A stretch of 64,000 nt of DNA from JAAYBF01 sp963716445 (GTDB lineage: Bacteria; Actinomycetota; Thermoleophilia; Solirubrobacterales; Thermoleophilaceae). The stretch lies in NCBI GenBank assembly GCA_963716445.1, contig OY970313.1, positions 1,488,001 through 1,552,000 on the forward strand. Reading direction: 5' to 3'. The notes under the pieces were generated by a model. That model worked only from the letters and a program-made list of their open reading frames with translations, made no database searches and had not been told where the DNA came from. A program made the translations under genes and the position numbers. This document shows, in pieces, positions 57,252 through 64,000 of this stretch. The number at the start of each line of letters is the position of its first letter. Position 1 is the first letter of the stretch.

Positions 57252-58352
57252 TCAACTCCGTGACCGCACCGGCTCCCAGCCGAACAGGCCCTCGCGGCGC
57301 ACCAGGCCCTGCGTCTCCATCCGGGCCAGCGCCGCGCGCGCCTCTCCCGCCGGCAGTCCCGCGAACGCGCAGATCCCGTCGATGTCGAGACCGGCCTCGA
57401 CGGCGTCGAGCAGCCGCCGCCGGAGTGGATCGAGCTCGACTGCCGGGGCGGCGAGGCGCGTGTGGGCGCCGGCCCCCAAGAGCTCGTCGAGGACGTCCGC
57501 GGCGTCCCTGATCACGGGGGCGCCGTCGCGCAGCAGGCGATTGCTGCCAGCCGCCACCCGTGTCGAGACGCGGCCCGGCACCGCGGCCAGCGCGCGCCCG
57601 AGATCCTGCGCGAACGCCGCGGTGATCAGCGTTCCCGACGACTCGCCGGCCTCCACCACGACCGTCATCCGGGCCAGCGCCGCCATCAGCCGGTTGCGTG
57701 CGGGAAAGCTCCAGCGATACGGGCGCTGGCCGGGCGGCAGCTCGGAGACCACGAGCCCGTGCTCGGCGATCTGGCGGTGGAGGTCGCGGTGACGGCGCGG
57801 GTAGGCCACGTCGGGTCCGCACGCCAGCACGGCGATCGTCGGCCCGCGCACGCCGAGCGCGCCGCGGTGGGCCGCCGCGTCGATCCCGAGCGCCATCCCG
57901 CTGATCGTGGTCACGCCGGCCGCTCCGAGCCCCCGGCCCAGGTCGTGGGCGACGTCGAGGCCGTAGGGCGAAGCGTCGCGCGTGCCGACGATCGTGACGG
58001 CCGGCTGCTCGTCGACCGCGGCGAGCAGCTCCACCCGCCCACGGCAGAACAGCGCCGCCGGCGGATCGTCGAGATCGCGTAGCAGGACGGGATACCCCGC
58101 GCCGTGACCGCAGATCGCCTCGACGCCCGCCCTGACGAGGTCGGCGCGGGCGCGCCGCGGCTCGAACCTGCCGAGGAACTCGATCGCCTCGTCCGACCCG
58201 TCGCCCCCGACAGCCATCGCGAGCTGGGCGTCGTCGAGCGACAGCAGGCCGACCGGCCGCCGGCGCGGATGGTCGAGCAGGCCCGCGATCCGTCCTGCGA
58301 GCAGCCCGATCAGGTAGCCGCGCCGCAGGCAGGCGTCGCAGGCTCCGCTCAC
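57252..58352 (-). CDS. dprA: DNA processing protein DprA
   Basis: Loads RecA on incoming single-stranded DNA during transformation. 366 residues from GTG 58352, overlapping comM (GTGA). N-terminal helical region (1-75) with a CDACLRRG cysteine pair, Rossmann core with TIVGTRDASPYG and SGMALGIDAAAHRGAL, SFPARNRLMAAL, and a C-terminal winged helix (DIDGICAFAGLPAGEARAAL). With comM it forms the standard actinobacterial pair; competence itself is not shown. Confidence 0.95.
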   Translation of the reverse strand: MSGACDACLRRGYLIGLLAGRIAGLLDHPRRRPVGLLSLDDAQLAMAVGGDGSDEAIEFLGRFEPRRARADLVRAGVEAICGHGAGYPVLLRDLDDPPAALFCRGRVELLAAVDEQPAVTIVGTRDASPYGLDVAHDLGRGLGAAGVTTISGMALGIDAAAHRGALGVRGPTIAVLACGPDVAYPRRHRDLHRQIAEHGLVVSELPPGQRPYRWSFPARNRLMAALARMTVVVEAGESSGTLITAAFAQDLGRALAAVPGRVSTRVAAGSNRLLRDGAPVIRDAADVLDELLGAGAHTRLAAPAVELDPLRRRLLDAVEAGLDIDGICAFAGLPAGEARAALARMETQGLVRREGLFGWEPVRSRS

Positions 58353-59869
58353 GCGGCGGCCCGCCCGGCGCCCGCGGCGCGGTATCCGAGCGCCTCCGCC
58401 ACGTGCTCGCGGCCGACGCGGTCGCGCCCCGCCAGATCGGCGAGCGTCCGCGCCACCCGCAGCACCCGGTCGTGTCCGCGGCCGGTCAGGATCCCGGCGT
58501 CGAGCGCGTCGATGAGCGGCTTCGACGAGCGGGCGTCGAGCCCGGCCAGCGAGCGTGCGGCAGCGGCGTCCAGCTCGGCGTTGCAGCTCACGCCGGCGTG
58601 CGCGAGGCGGGCGGCCTGACACTCGCGCGCCGCGGCCACACGCTCGCGCACGGCCGCCGAGCTCTCGCCGGGCCGGGCGCCGGGCGCGAGCGTCAGCGCG
58701 GGGACCGGCGCGAGCTGGCAGACGAGATCGATCCGGTCGATCAGCGGGCCGCTCAGGCGCGCGCGGTAGCGGTCGCGTGCCGGCGCGTCGCACTCGCACC
58801 GGTCGCCCCCGGCGCCGCACGGACAGGGGTTGGAGGCGGCGAGCAGAAGGATGCGTGCCGGAAAGCGCAGCGAGACCTGGCCGCGCGTGATCTCGACGCT
58901 GCCGCTCTCGAGCGGCTGACGCAGCGCCTCGAGCGCGGGGCGCGAGAACTCCGCGAGCTCGTCGAGGAACAGCACGCCGCGGTGCGAGAGCGTGATCTCC
59001 CCGGGCCGCGGACGCGCTCCGCCACCGACCAACCCGGGTGCGGAGATCGTGTGATGCGGAGCCCGGAACGGCCGCTCACGGGCCAAGCGTCCGTCGCCGA
59101 TACCGGCGACGCTCCGGACCCGGGTGATGTCGAGCGCCTCCTCGACGGTCGGCGGCGGGAGTATCCCCGGCAGCCGGCGAGCCAGCATCGTCTTGCCGGC
59201 GCCGGGCGGCCCGATCATCAGCAGGCTGTGGCCCCCCGCGGCCGCTATCTCCAGCGCTCGGCGGGCGTCCGCCTGACCACGCACGTCAGCGAGGTCGGGG
59301 ACGTGCGATGGCCCGGCCGACTCGGGCTGCGACGGGGGCGGCGGCGGATCCGGCCTCCAGCGACCGTGGAGCAGGTCGACCAGGCGGCGCAGGCTCGGCA
59401 CCGCGCAAACCTCGACCTCCTCGACCAGCGCGGCCTCCGCGGCGCTGCCGGGCGCCACCACCAGTCGCCTCAAGCCGGCCGCGCGACAGCCGAGGGCGAT
59501 CGGAAGCGCGCCCCGCACGGGGCGCAGGCCACCGCCGAGCGACAGCTCGCCGGACACGGCGCAGCCGTCGAGCGCCTCGACCGGCACCTGCCCGCTGGCC
59601 GCGAGCACCCCCACAGCGATCGCCAGATCGAAGCTCGCCCCGGCCTTGCGCACCCACGCCGGCGCGAGGTTCACGGTCAGGCGCTGCAGCGGGAACTCGA
59701 GCTCCGAGTTCAGCAAGGCGGCGCGAACCCGCTCGCGCGCCTCGCGCACCGCCGCGTCGGGCAGTCCCACGACGGTGAACGTCGGGAGGCCGCGGCGGAC
59801 GTCGACCTCGACCGTCACCTCACGGGCGTCGACGCCCTCGAGGGCAAAGGAGGCAACGCTTGCGAGCAC
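58349..59869 (-). CDS. comM: YifB/ComM-family Mg-chelatase-like AAA+ ATPase
   Basis: 506 residues from GTG 59869 (VLASVASFALEGVDAREV, the family start). N-terminal Lon-substrate-like domain, then AAA+ core with Walker A GPPGAGKTML and Walker B GVLFLDELAEF. The NPCPCGAGGDRCEC cysteine cluster and a C-terminal Mg-chelatase domain follow. ComM is a hexameric branch-migration helicase in Vibrio, aiding integration of transformed DNA. Coupled to dprA. Confidence 0.93.
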   Translation of the reverse strand: MLASVASFALEGVDAREVTVEVDVRRGLPTFTVVGLPDAAVREARERVRAALLNSELEFPLQRLTVNLAPAWVRKAGASFDLAIAVGVLAASGQVPVEALDGCAVSGELSLGGGLRPVRGALPIALGCRAAGLRRLVVAPGSAAEAALVEEVEVCAVPSLRRLVDLLHGRWRPDPPPPPSQPESAGPSHVPDLADVRGQADARRALEIAAAGGHSLLMIGPPGAGKTMLARRLPGILPPPTVEEALDITRVRSVAGIGDGRLARERPFRAPHHTISAPGLVGGGARPRPGEITLSHRGVLFLDELAEFSRPALEALRQPLESGSVEITRGQVSLRFPARILLLAASNPCPCGAGGDRCECDAPARDRYRARLSGPLIDRIDLVCQLAPVPALTLAPGARPGESSAAVRERVAAARECQAARLAHAGVSCNAELDAAAARSLAGLDARSSKPLIDALDAGILTGRGHDRVLRVARTLADLAGRDRVGREHVAEALGYRAAGAGRAAA

Positions 59870-59988
59870 CCGGAGCAAGCTAGATCGGCGACAGCCGCCG
59901 GCGGGCGACGTGGGTGACAGGTCCGCCACGGCTCGCCGCCGGCTTGTCGCACGCTCGTCGCGCGAGCGTCCCGAGCTGAGGCTGGGCC

Positions 59989-60396
59989 TTGCCTAGCGTG
60001 CCTCTCGTGACGCCCGGCGATACTCGCATCCGCATCGGCGCCTACGGCGAGCGTCTCGCCGCGGAGCACCTCGAGCGCGCCGGCTACCGCGTCCTCGAGC
60101 GCAACGCGCGCTGCGGACGGACGGGCGAGCTCGACATCGTCGCGCGCGGGGAGCGCTGTCTCGTCTTCTGCGAGGTCAAGACTCGCGTGGCCGGCACGAC
60201 CGCGGGACCGGACGGGCCGCTCGACGCGATCGGGCCGGTCAAGCGCCGCCGGCTGCGCCGCCTGGCCGGCGAGTGGCTCCTGACCCGAGCGCAGGAGGGC
60301 GCGCGTCCCGCGTGGATCCGCTTCGACGCGATCGGCGTGACCGTCGACCGCGCCGGGGCGCTACTCGCCCTCGACCACGTCGAGGACGCGTTCTAG
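59989..60396 (+). CDS. YraN/UPF0102-family nuclease-like protein
   Basis: 135 residues; TTG 59989 has GAGG 7 nt upstream, while GTGs at 59998 and 60007 are alternatives. Restriction-endonuclease-like fold: GAYGERLAAEHLERAGYRVLERN then GELDIVARGERCLVFCEVKTR, containing the E-D-ExK acidic pattern. Often near rnhB and comM/dprA, as here. Divergent from comM and convergent with rnhB (4-nt overlap). Confidence 0.92.
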   Translation: MPSVPLVTPGDTRIRIGAYGERLAAEHLERAGYRVLERNARCGRTGELDIVARGERCLVFCEVKTRVAGTTAGPDGPLDAIGPVKRRRLRRLAGEWLLTRAQEGARPAWIRFDAIGVTVDRAGALLALDHVEDAF

Positions 60397-61109
60397 CCGA
60401 GCCGTAGCTGCTGGTAGGCGGTCGAGTTGAACGAGAGGCGGTGCAGCGGCGAGACGCCGTGCGCCGCGATCGCCGCTCGGTGCTCTGGCGTCGAGTAGCC
60501 GACGTGGGCCGAGAAGTCCCACTCCGGGTGACGCTCGGCGGCGCGGCGCATGTAGCGGTCGCGCGTCACCTTGGCGATGACCGATGCGGCGGCGATCGCC
60601 GCGCTGCGGCAGTCACCGTCGATCACGGCGCGCTGCTCGTGGCCGAACGCCGGCACGCGGAAGCCGTCGACGAGGCAGACGGCGCCCGGCCGAGCCACGC
60701 GCAGCAGCGCCGAGCGGAGCGCGTCGAGATTCGTGACGTGCAGGCCGCGCCCGTCGATGCCGCGCACGCAGCGCGCGACTACCGCCGTCTGGGCGCAGGC
60801 CCGCAAGATCAGCGGATAGATCTCCTCGCGCGCGGCCTCGCTCTGCTGCTTGGAGTCGTTGAGGCTCGAGAGCGCCCGCCGATCCGCGAGCGTCAGGCGC
60901 TCCAAGTCGAACAACGCCGCCGCAGCCACCAGCGGTCCCGCGAGGCACCCCCTCCCAGCCTCGTCCGCGCCCGCCACGAACCGCGCCCCGACCTCCCGAT
61001 CGAAAGCGAACAGCCGCCGCCCCGTATGCGAAGCCTTCCGCCGCCGCCGCCGCGCCACCCGACCCGAAGGCTGCGCTGTGTCCAAGTCGCCCACGCCGCC
61101 GCCGATCAT
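60393..61109 (-). CDS. rnhB: Ribonuclease HII
   Basis: Removes ribonucleotides from DNA. 238 residues, with ~40 extra basic N-terminal residues (RVARRRRRKASHTGRR). Catalytic GADEAGRGCLAGP, LNDSKQ, CLVDGFRVP, and AASVIAKVTRDRYM with DFSAHVGYSTPEH are all present. Starts 121 nt after lepB on the same strand, with a hairpin in the gap. Confidence 0.95.
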   Translation of the reverse strand: MIGGGVGDLDTAQPSGRVARRRRRKASHTGRRLFAFDREVGARFVAGADEAGRGCLAGPLVAAAALFDLERLTLADRRALSSLNDSKQQSEAAREEIYPLILRACAQTAVVARCVRGIDGRGLHVTNLDALRSALLRVARPGAVCLVDGFRVPAFGHEQRAVIDGDCRSAAIAAASVIAKVTRDRYMRRAAERHPEWDFSAHVGYSTPEHRAAIAAHGVSPLHRLSFNSTAYQQLRLG

Positions 61110-61172
61110 AGGTCCCTAACCCGACGCCCTAGCGGTTCGAGGACCAAGCCTGGCAAGGAAGCAGACCTCGAC

Positions 61173-61191
61173 GTGTGCCCCTGGCACACGA
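61173..61191. terminator. 8-bp hairpin between lepB and rnhB
   Basis: CGTGTGCC-CCT-GGCACACG, a perfect stem with 3-nt loop, 40 nt beyond the lepB stop and upstream of rnhB. No U-tract on either strand, so terminator or mRNA-processing structure is inferred. Confidence 0.4.
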
Positions 61192-61230
61192 GAGGCCGAT
61201 GACGCCGCCAGGCGCCGGTCATTCGGACCG

Positions 61231-61839
61231 CTAGAGGCCGCCCCATTTGGCAGGTGGCCAGTATGTGGCGAAGCCCTTGCCGATCATGTTGTCCTTCGGC
61301 ACGGGGCCCCACTCGCGGCTGTCGGCGCTCGCTCCGCGGTTGTCGCCCATCATGTAGTACTGGCCCTTCGGCACGACGATCTCGTCGGGCATGTTGCAGA
61401 GGCCGCACTGGGCGTCGGGATTGATGAAGGGCTCCTTTTGAAGCTCTCCGTTGAGGATCACGCGGCCACGCCTGATCGACAGCCGGTCGCCGCCGACCGC
61501 CACGACGCGCTTGATGAAGTTGGTGTCGGACTTCTCCGGCGTCGAGCGCGGGCAGGCCTGCTGGGCCGGGTGGCTGACGCCGCACATGTTGTCGTCGGCG
61601 CCCTTCGGCGGCTTGAAGACCATCACGTCGCCGCGCTCGGGATCGCCGAAGCGCAGGCTGACGCGATCGACGAGCACGCGCTGGCCGATCTCGAGCGTCG
61701 GGACCATCGACTCGCTCGGGATGCGGAAGGGCTTGACGAGCAGAGCCTGGATCCCGAGCGCGACGCCGAGCGCGACGGCGACGATGACCACGAGCTCGAT
61801 CAGCGAGCCGCCGGTGCTCTGCTTGCCGTCGCGAGCCAC
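61231..61839 (-). CDS. lepB: Signal peptidase I with cysteine-bearing insert
   Basis: Membrane serine protease that removes signal peptides. 202 residues: one N-terminal transmembrane helix (LIELVVIVAVALGVALGIQALL), catalytic Ser in PSESMVPTL (about 42-50), catalytic Lys in FIKRVVAVGGD, and box E MGDNRGASADSREWGPV. Two short insertions carry Cys pairs (MCGVSHPAQQAC and QCGLCNMPDE), facing the outside. GTG start, 19 nt after rplS. Confidence 0.94.
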   Translation of the reverse strand: MARDGKQSTGGSLIELVVIVAVALGVALGIQALLVKPFRIPSESMVPTLEIGQRVLVDRVSLRFGDPERGDVMVFKPPKGADDNMCGVSHPAQQACPRSTPEKSDTNFIKRVVAVGGDRLSIRRGRVILNGELQKEPFINPDAQCGLCNMPDEIVVPKGQYYMMGDNRGASADSREWGPVPKDNMIGKGFATYWPPAKWGGL

Positions 61840-61858
61840 GTCCCCTCCGGCCGGCCCG

Positions 61859-62386
61859 TTAGGAGGTCGGCTCGTCGCCGGTCTCGGCGGCTGCCGCGTC
61901 GGCGGCGGTCGGCTCGTCGGAGCCGCCGTCGGCGGTCTCCGTGGGCTCGGCGGGAGCGCCCTCGGGCGCGTCGCCGGCGGCCTCGACGGCGATCTGGTCC
62001 GCCTCGGGCGGCGGCATGACTCCCTCGAGCTCGTCGTCGGGCCCGAAGCGACGCTCGCGCACCCGGGCGCGTCGGCCGACGCGGTCGCGCAGGTAGTAGA
62101 GCTTCGCCCGGCGGACGTCGCCGCGAGCGGCGACCTCGATCTGCTCGATCTTCGGCGAGTGGACCGGGAAGGTCCGCTCGACGCCGACGCCGAAGGACTG
62201 CTTGCGCACCGTGAAGGTCTCGCGCGCGCCGCTGCCCTGCCGCTTGATCACCACGCCCTCGAAGACCTGGGTGCGCTTGCGGTTGCCCTCGACCACCTGG
62301 AAGTGCACGCGCAGACGGTCCCCGGCCTGGAACTTCGGGACGCGCCGCAGCTGCGAACGCTCGATGGTGTCGATGACTCCGCTCAT
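61859..62386 (-). CDS. rplS: Ribosomal protein L19 with acidic C-terminal extension
   Basis: 50S protein at the 30S-50S interface. The ~115-residue L19 core (MSGVIDTIERSQLRRVPKFQ ... LYYLRDRVGRRARVRERR) is complete. It is followed by about 55 extra residues made almost only of Ala, Glu, Asp, Pro, Thr and Gly. Normal place after trmD. Confidence 0.96.
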   Translation of the reverse strand: MSGVIDTIERSQLRRVPKFQAGDRLRVHFQVVEGNRKRTQVFEGVVIKRQGSGARETFTVRKQSFGVGVERTFPVHSPKIEQIEVAARGDVRRAKLYYLRDRVGRRARVRERRFGPDDELEGVMPPPEADQIAVEAAGDAPEGAPAEPTETADGGSDEPTAADAAAAETGDEPTS

Positions 62387-62437
62387 GGCAATGAAAAGGC
62401 GCGAGCACCGTGCGGGCGCCTCGCGCGGCGGCTCATG

Positions 62438-63109
62438 CTAGCGGAGGCGGCGCCGGCTCTGCTCCGAGCGCCACTCGCTCACCCGGCCATGGTCGCCGGA
62501 GCGCAGCACGTCCGGGACGCCGTGGCCGCGCCATTCCGCGGGCCGGGTGTAGTGCGGGTACTCCGGCGCTCCGCCCAGGGCCGCGGAGAAGGACTCCTCG
62601 ACCGCGCTGTCCTCGTGGCCGAGCGCGCCGGGGAGCTTGCGCAGGACGGCGTCGCAGAGCACCATCGCCGGCAGCTCGCCGCCCGCGAGCACGTACGGCC
62701 CGATCGAGACGACGTCGGTCGCCAGGTGCTCGTTGACGCGCTCGTCGAAGCCCTCGTAGCGGCCACAGAGCAAGGTCAGCTCATCCTCGGAGGCGAGCTC
62801 GGCCGCGAGCGCCTCGTCGAACTGCCGGCCGCCCGCCGCGAGCGCGATCACGCGCCGGCCCCCGCGACGCTCCAACGGGTCTCCTCCCCAGCGGGCGCGC
62901 AGCGCGGCCTCGACGACGTCCACCCTGATGACCATCCCGGCTCCGCCGCCGTAGGGGGTGTCGTCGACCTGCCCGCCGCTCAGTGGCGACGTCGCGCGCA
63001 GGTCGACGGTCTCGACGCGGTGGCCGAGCTCGAGCGCGTTGCGCACGTGGCGCTGCTCGAGGAACCAGTCGAACCAGGCCGGGAAGAGCGTGAGGACGTC
63101 GACGTTCAC
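62438..63109 (-). CDS. trmD: tRNA (guanine-37-N1) methyltransferase
   Basis: Methylates G37 of tRNAs reading CNN codons, preventing frameshifts. 223 residues from GTG 63109, overlapping rimM (GTGA). VNVDVLTLFPAWFDWF start, DDTPYGGGAGMV, LLCGRYEGFDERV, SIGPYVLAGGELPAM (SPOUT knot) and EYPHYTRPAEWRG are diagnostic. Confidence 0.97.
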   Translation of the reverse strand: MNVDVLTLFPAWFDWFLEQRHVRNALELGHRVETVDLRATSPLSGGQVDDTPYGGGAGMVIRVDVVEAALRARWGGDPLERRGGRRVIALAAGGRQFDEALAAELASEDELTLLCGRYEGFDERVNEHLATDVVSIGPYVLAGGELPAMVLCDAVLRKLPGALGHEDSAVEESFSAALGGAPEYPHYTRPAEWRGHGVPDVLRSGDHGRVSEWRSEQSRRRLR

Positions 63110-63579
63110 GTCGCGCCCTCGCCGTCGAGGCGCAGGAAGCGGCGGTCGACCTCGATCGTCCGCCGCTCGAGATCGATCCGCTCGATCGCGTCCGAGACGA
63201 GCGGGACCAGCTCGCCGCCCTCGAGCTCGAGCAGGTCGCAGGAGGGCGAGTCGATCACCCGGCGGACCGAGCCGAGCCCGTCCACGCGACAGCCGACCAG
63301 GTCCTCGGCGAGCCACTCTCCCTCCGCGAGCGAGTCCTCGACGAGCAGCAGGTCGCCACGCAGCGCGGCGGCGGCCTCGCGGCTGCCGATCCCGGCGAGT
63401 CGAACGATCGGGCGGTCGTCGGTGCCGGCGCGGCGCTCGACCCGGCGCCGCTCGCCGCGAAGGTCGACCGTCGTGCCGACGGCGAGCGGATGCGCCGGGC
63501 GCTCGACGTGGAAGCTGCCGTCGAGGCCGTGCGAGCGGCCGATCACTCCGGCGGTGACCAGGCGGGCTGAGGGCGTCAC
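63106..63579 (-). CDS. rimM: 16S rRNA processing protein RimM
   Basis: Assists 30S head maturation, binding S19. 157 residues, slightly short. N-terminal VTAGVIGRSHGLDGSFHVE (beta-barrel start), central RVERRAGTDDRPIVRLAGI, and C-terminal PRC-barrel (LLELEGGELVPLVSDAI). Overlaps trmD, 7 nt after khpA. Confidence 0.95.
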   Translation of the reverse strand: MTPSARLVTAGVIGRSHGLDGSFHVERPAHPLAVGTTVDLRGERRRVERRAGTDDRPIVRLAGIGSREAAAALRGDLLLVEDSLAEGEWLAEDLVGCRVDGLGSVRRVIDSPSCDLLELEGGELVPLVSDAIERIDLERRTIEVDRRFLRLDGEGAT

Positions 63580-63586
63580 GGGCGCC

Positions 63587-63823
63587 TCAGGCGTCTACTA
63601 CGTCGATCAGGACCCGCTTGTCGCGGCGGGTGGCACTGGCCTTGAGGACCGTGCGCAGCGCGGAGATCGTGCGTCCGCGGCGCCCGATCAGCCTGCCGGC
63701 CTCCTCCTGCGGAGCATGCAGCTCGAGGACGATCGTGCCGTCTTCCTCCTCGAACGAGTCGACGGAGATCGAGTCCGGGTCGTCGACGAGGGCGCGGGCC
63801 AGGTAGGCGAGCAGCTCCTCCAT
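63587..63823 (-). CDS. khpA: KH-domain RNA-binding protein KhpA
   Basis: 78 residues, one KH domain with the GxxG loop IGRRGRTISALRTV. Formerly YlqC; in Gram-positives it pairs with KhpB (Jag) and affects cell elongation and sRNA/mRNA binding. Standard place between rpsP and rimM. Confidence 0.95.
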   Translation of the reverse strand: MEELLAYLARALVDDPDSISVDSFEEEDGTIVLELHAPQEEAGRLIGRRGRTISALRTVLKASATRRDKRVLIDVVDA

Positions 63824-63831
63824 CGAAGGCG

Positions 63832-64000
63832 CTACGGGTTCTCGTCGGCGTCCGCGGAGGCCTCGGACTCGTCCGTCGCGACCTCGCCCTCGGGGACGTC
63901 CGCCGCGGGCTCCTCGCCGGGACCGCCCTCGCCCGTCTCGTCCACGGTGGCGGACTCGTCGCTGGCCTCCGCCGCCGGAGCGGCGTCCTCGGCTGGCGCG
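63832..64000 (-). CDS. rpsP: Ribosomal protein S16, C-terminal tail only (5' part beyond window)
   Basis: The minus strand is open from the right edge to a TAG at 63832-63834. The 55 visible codons are acidic and low in complexity (Ala, Glu, Asp, Gly, Pro, Ser), ending SADADENP. No S16 core is visible, so identity rests on gene order (rpsP-khpA-rimM-trmD-rplS) and on the known acidic C-terminal tails of actinobacterial S16. Confidence 0.75.
   Translation of the reverse strand, partial: APAEDAAPAAEASDESATVDETGEGGPGEEPAADVPEGEVATDESEASADADENP

Overview
The window is high-G+C (about 70% by eye), densely packed bacterial chromosome. Several features point to an actinobacterium, most likely Thermoleophilia/Solirubrobacterales, which is my inference. 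They include an Rpf-type cell-wall lytic gene, a WhiG/FliA-type sigma factor with a partner-switching phosphatase, a GTP-type PEP carboxykinase, many GTG starts and runs of GTGA/ATGA stop-start overlaps. Nothing indicates a plasmid or an intact phage.

Layout. 1-3034 is the 5' part of dnaE (minus, cut by the window edge). 3132-13098 is a long minus-strand run, trmH-pheS-pheT-argC-argJ-argB-argD-argG plus a tiny membrane gene, with almost every junction overlapping. It is separated by a rho-independent terminator from infC-rpmI-rplT (13232-14449). An exported Solirubrobacter-type protein and thrS follow. thrS faces an rpf-like gene whose promoter carries a perfect TGTGA-N6-TCACA CRP palindrome. 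19-24.5 kb holds an MBL hydrolase, a class V aminotransferase, a phosphate uptake operon (DUF47-pit-small membrane protein) and an FAD oxidoreductase. 24.6-30.4 kb carries central carbon genes (acs, pckG), osmC and tRNA-Val, tRNA-Cys and tRNA-Gly.

Accessory part. Immediately 3' of tRNA-Gly is a ~0.96-kb islet carrying hicB-hicA and a small basic gene. It is bounded by a 48-bp exact duplicate of the tRNA 3' part (attL/attR-like). A DUF2283 gene, a UvrA2-type ATPase and an unknown gene follow. 35.3-43 kb is a metabolic neighbourhood without a recognised product: Gfo/Idh and zinc-less ADH-like dehydrogenases, a GT4 glycosyltransferase, a CDGSH Fe-S protein, a haem-oxygenase-like iron enzyme, a GCS2-type carboxylate-amine ligase and a HemK-like methyltransferase.

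42.96-43.77 kb and 53.35-53.80 kb each hold one copy of a ~310-320-bp palindromic repeat. Both copies sit between convergent genes, and their central hairpin loop is in opposite orientation in the two copies. Between them lies a minus-strand operon, xerC-whiG-PAS/SpoIIE/HATPase-STAS-EF-G-like-zinc-ribbon-68 aa-RNase HI. There is also an L,D-transpeptidase that seems to start at CTG and an alpha/beta hydrolase.

53.8-64 kb is mostly housekeeping on the minus strand: ilvD with two small upstream genes, thiD, dprA, comM, yraN (plus), rnhB, lepB, and the ribosome-maturation operon rpsP-khpA-rimM-trmD-rplS, cut at the right edge inside rpsP. IF-3, L19 and S16 all carry long acidic Ala/Glu/Pro tails.
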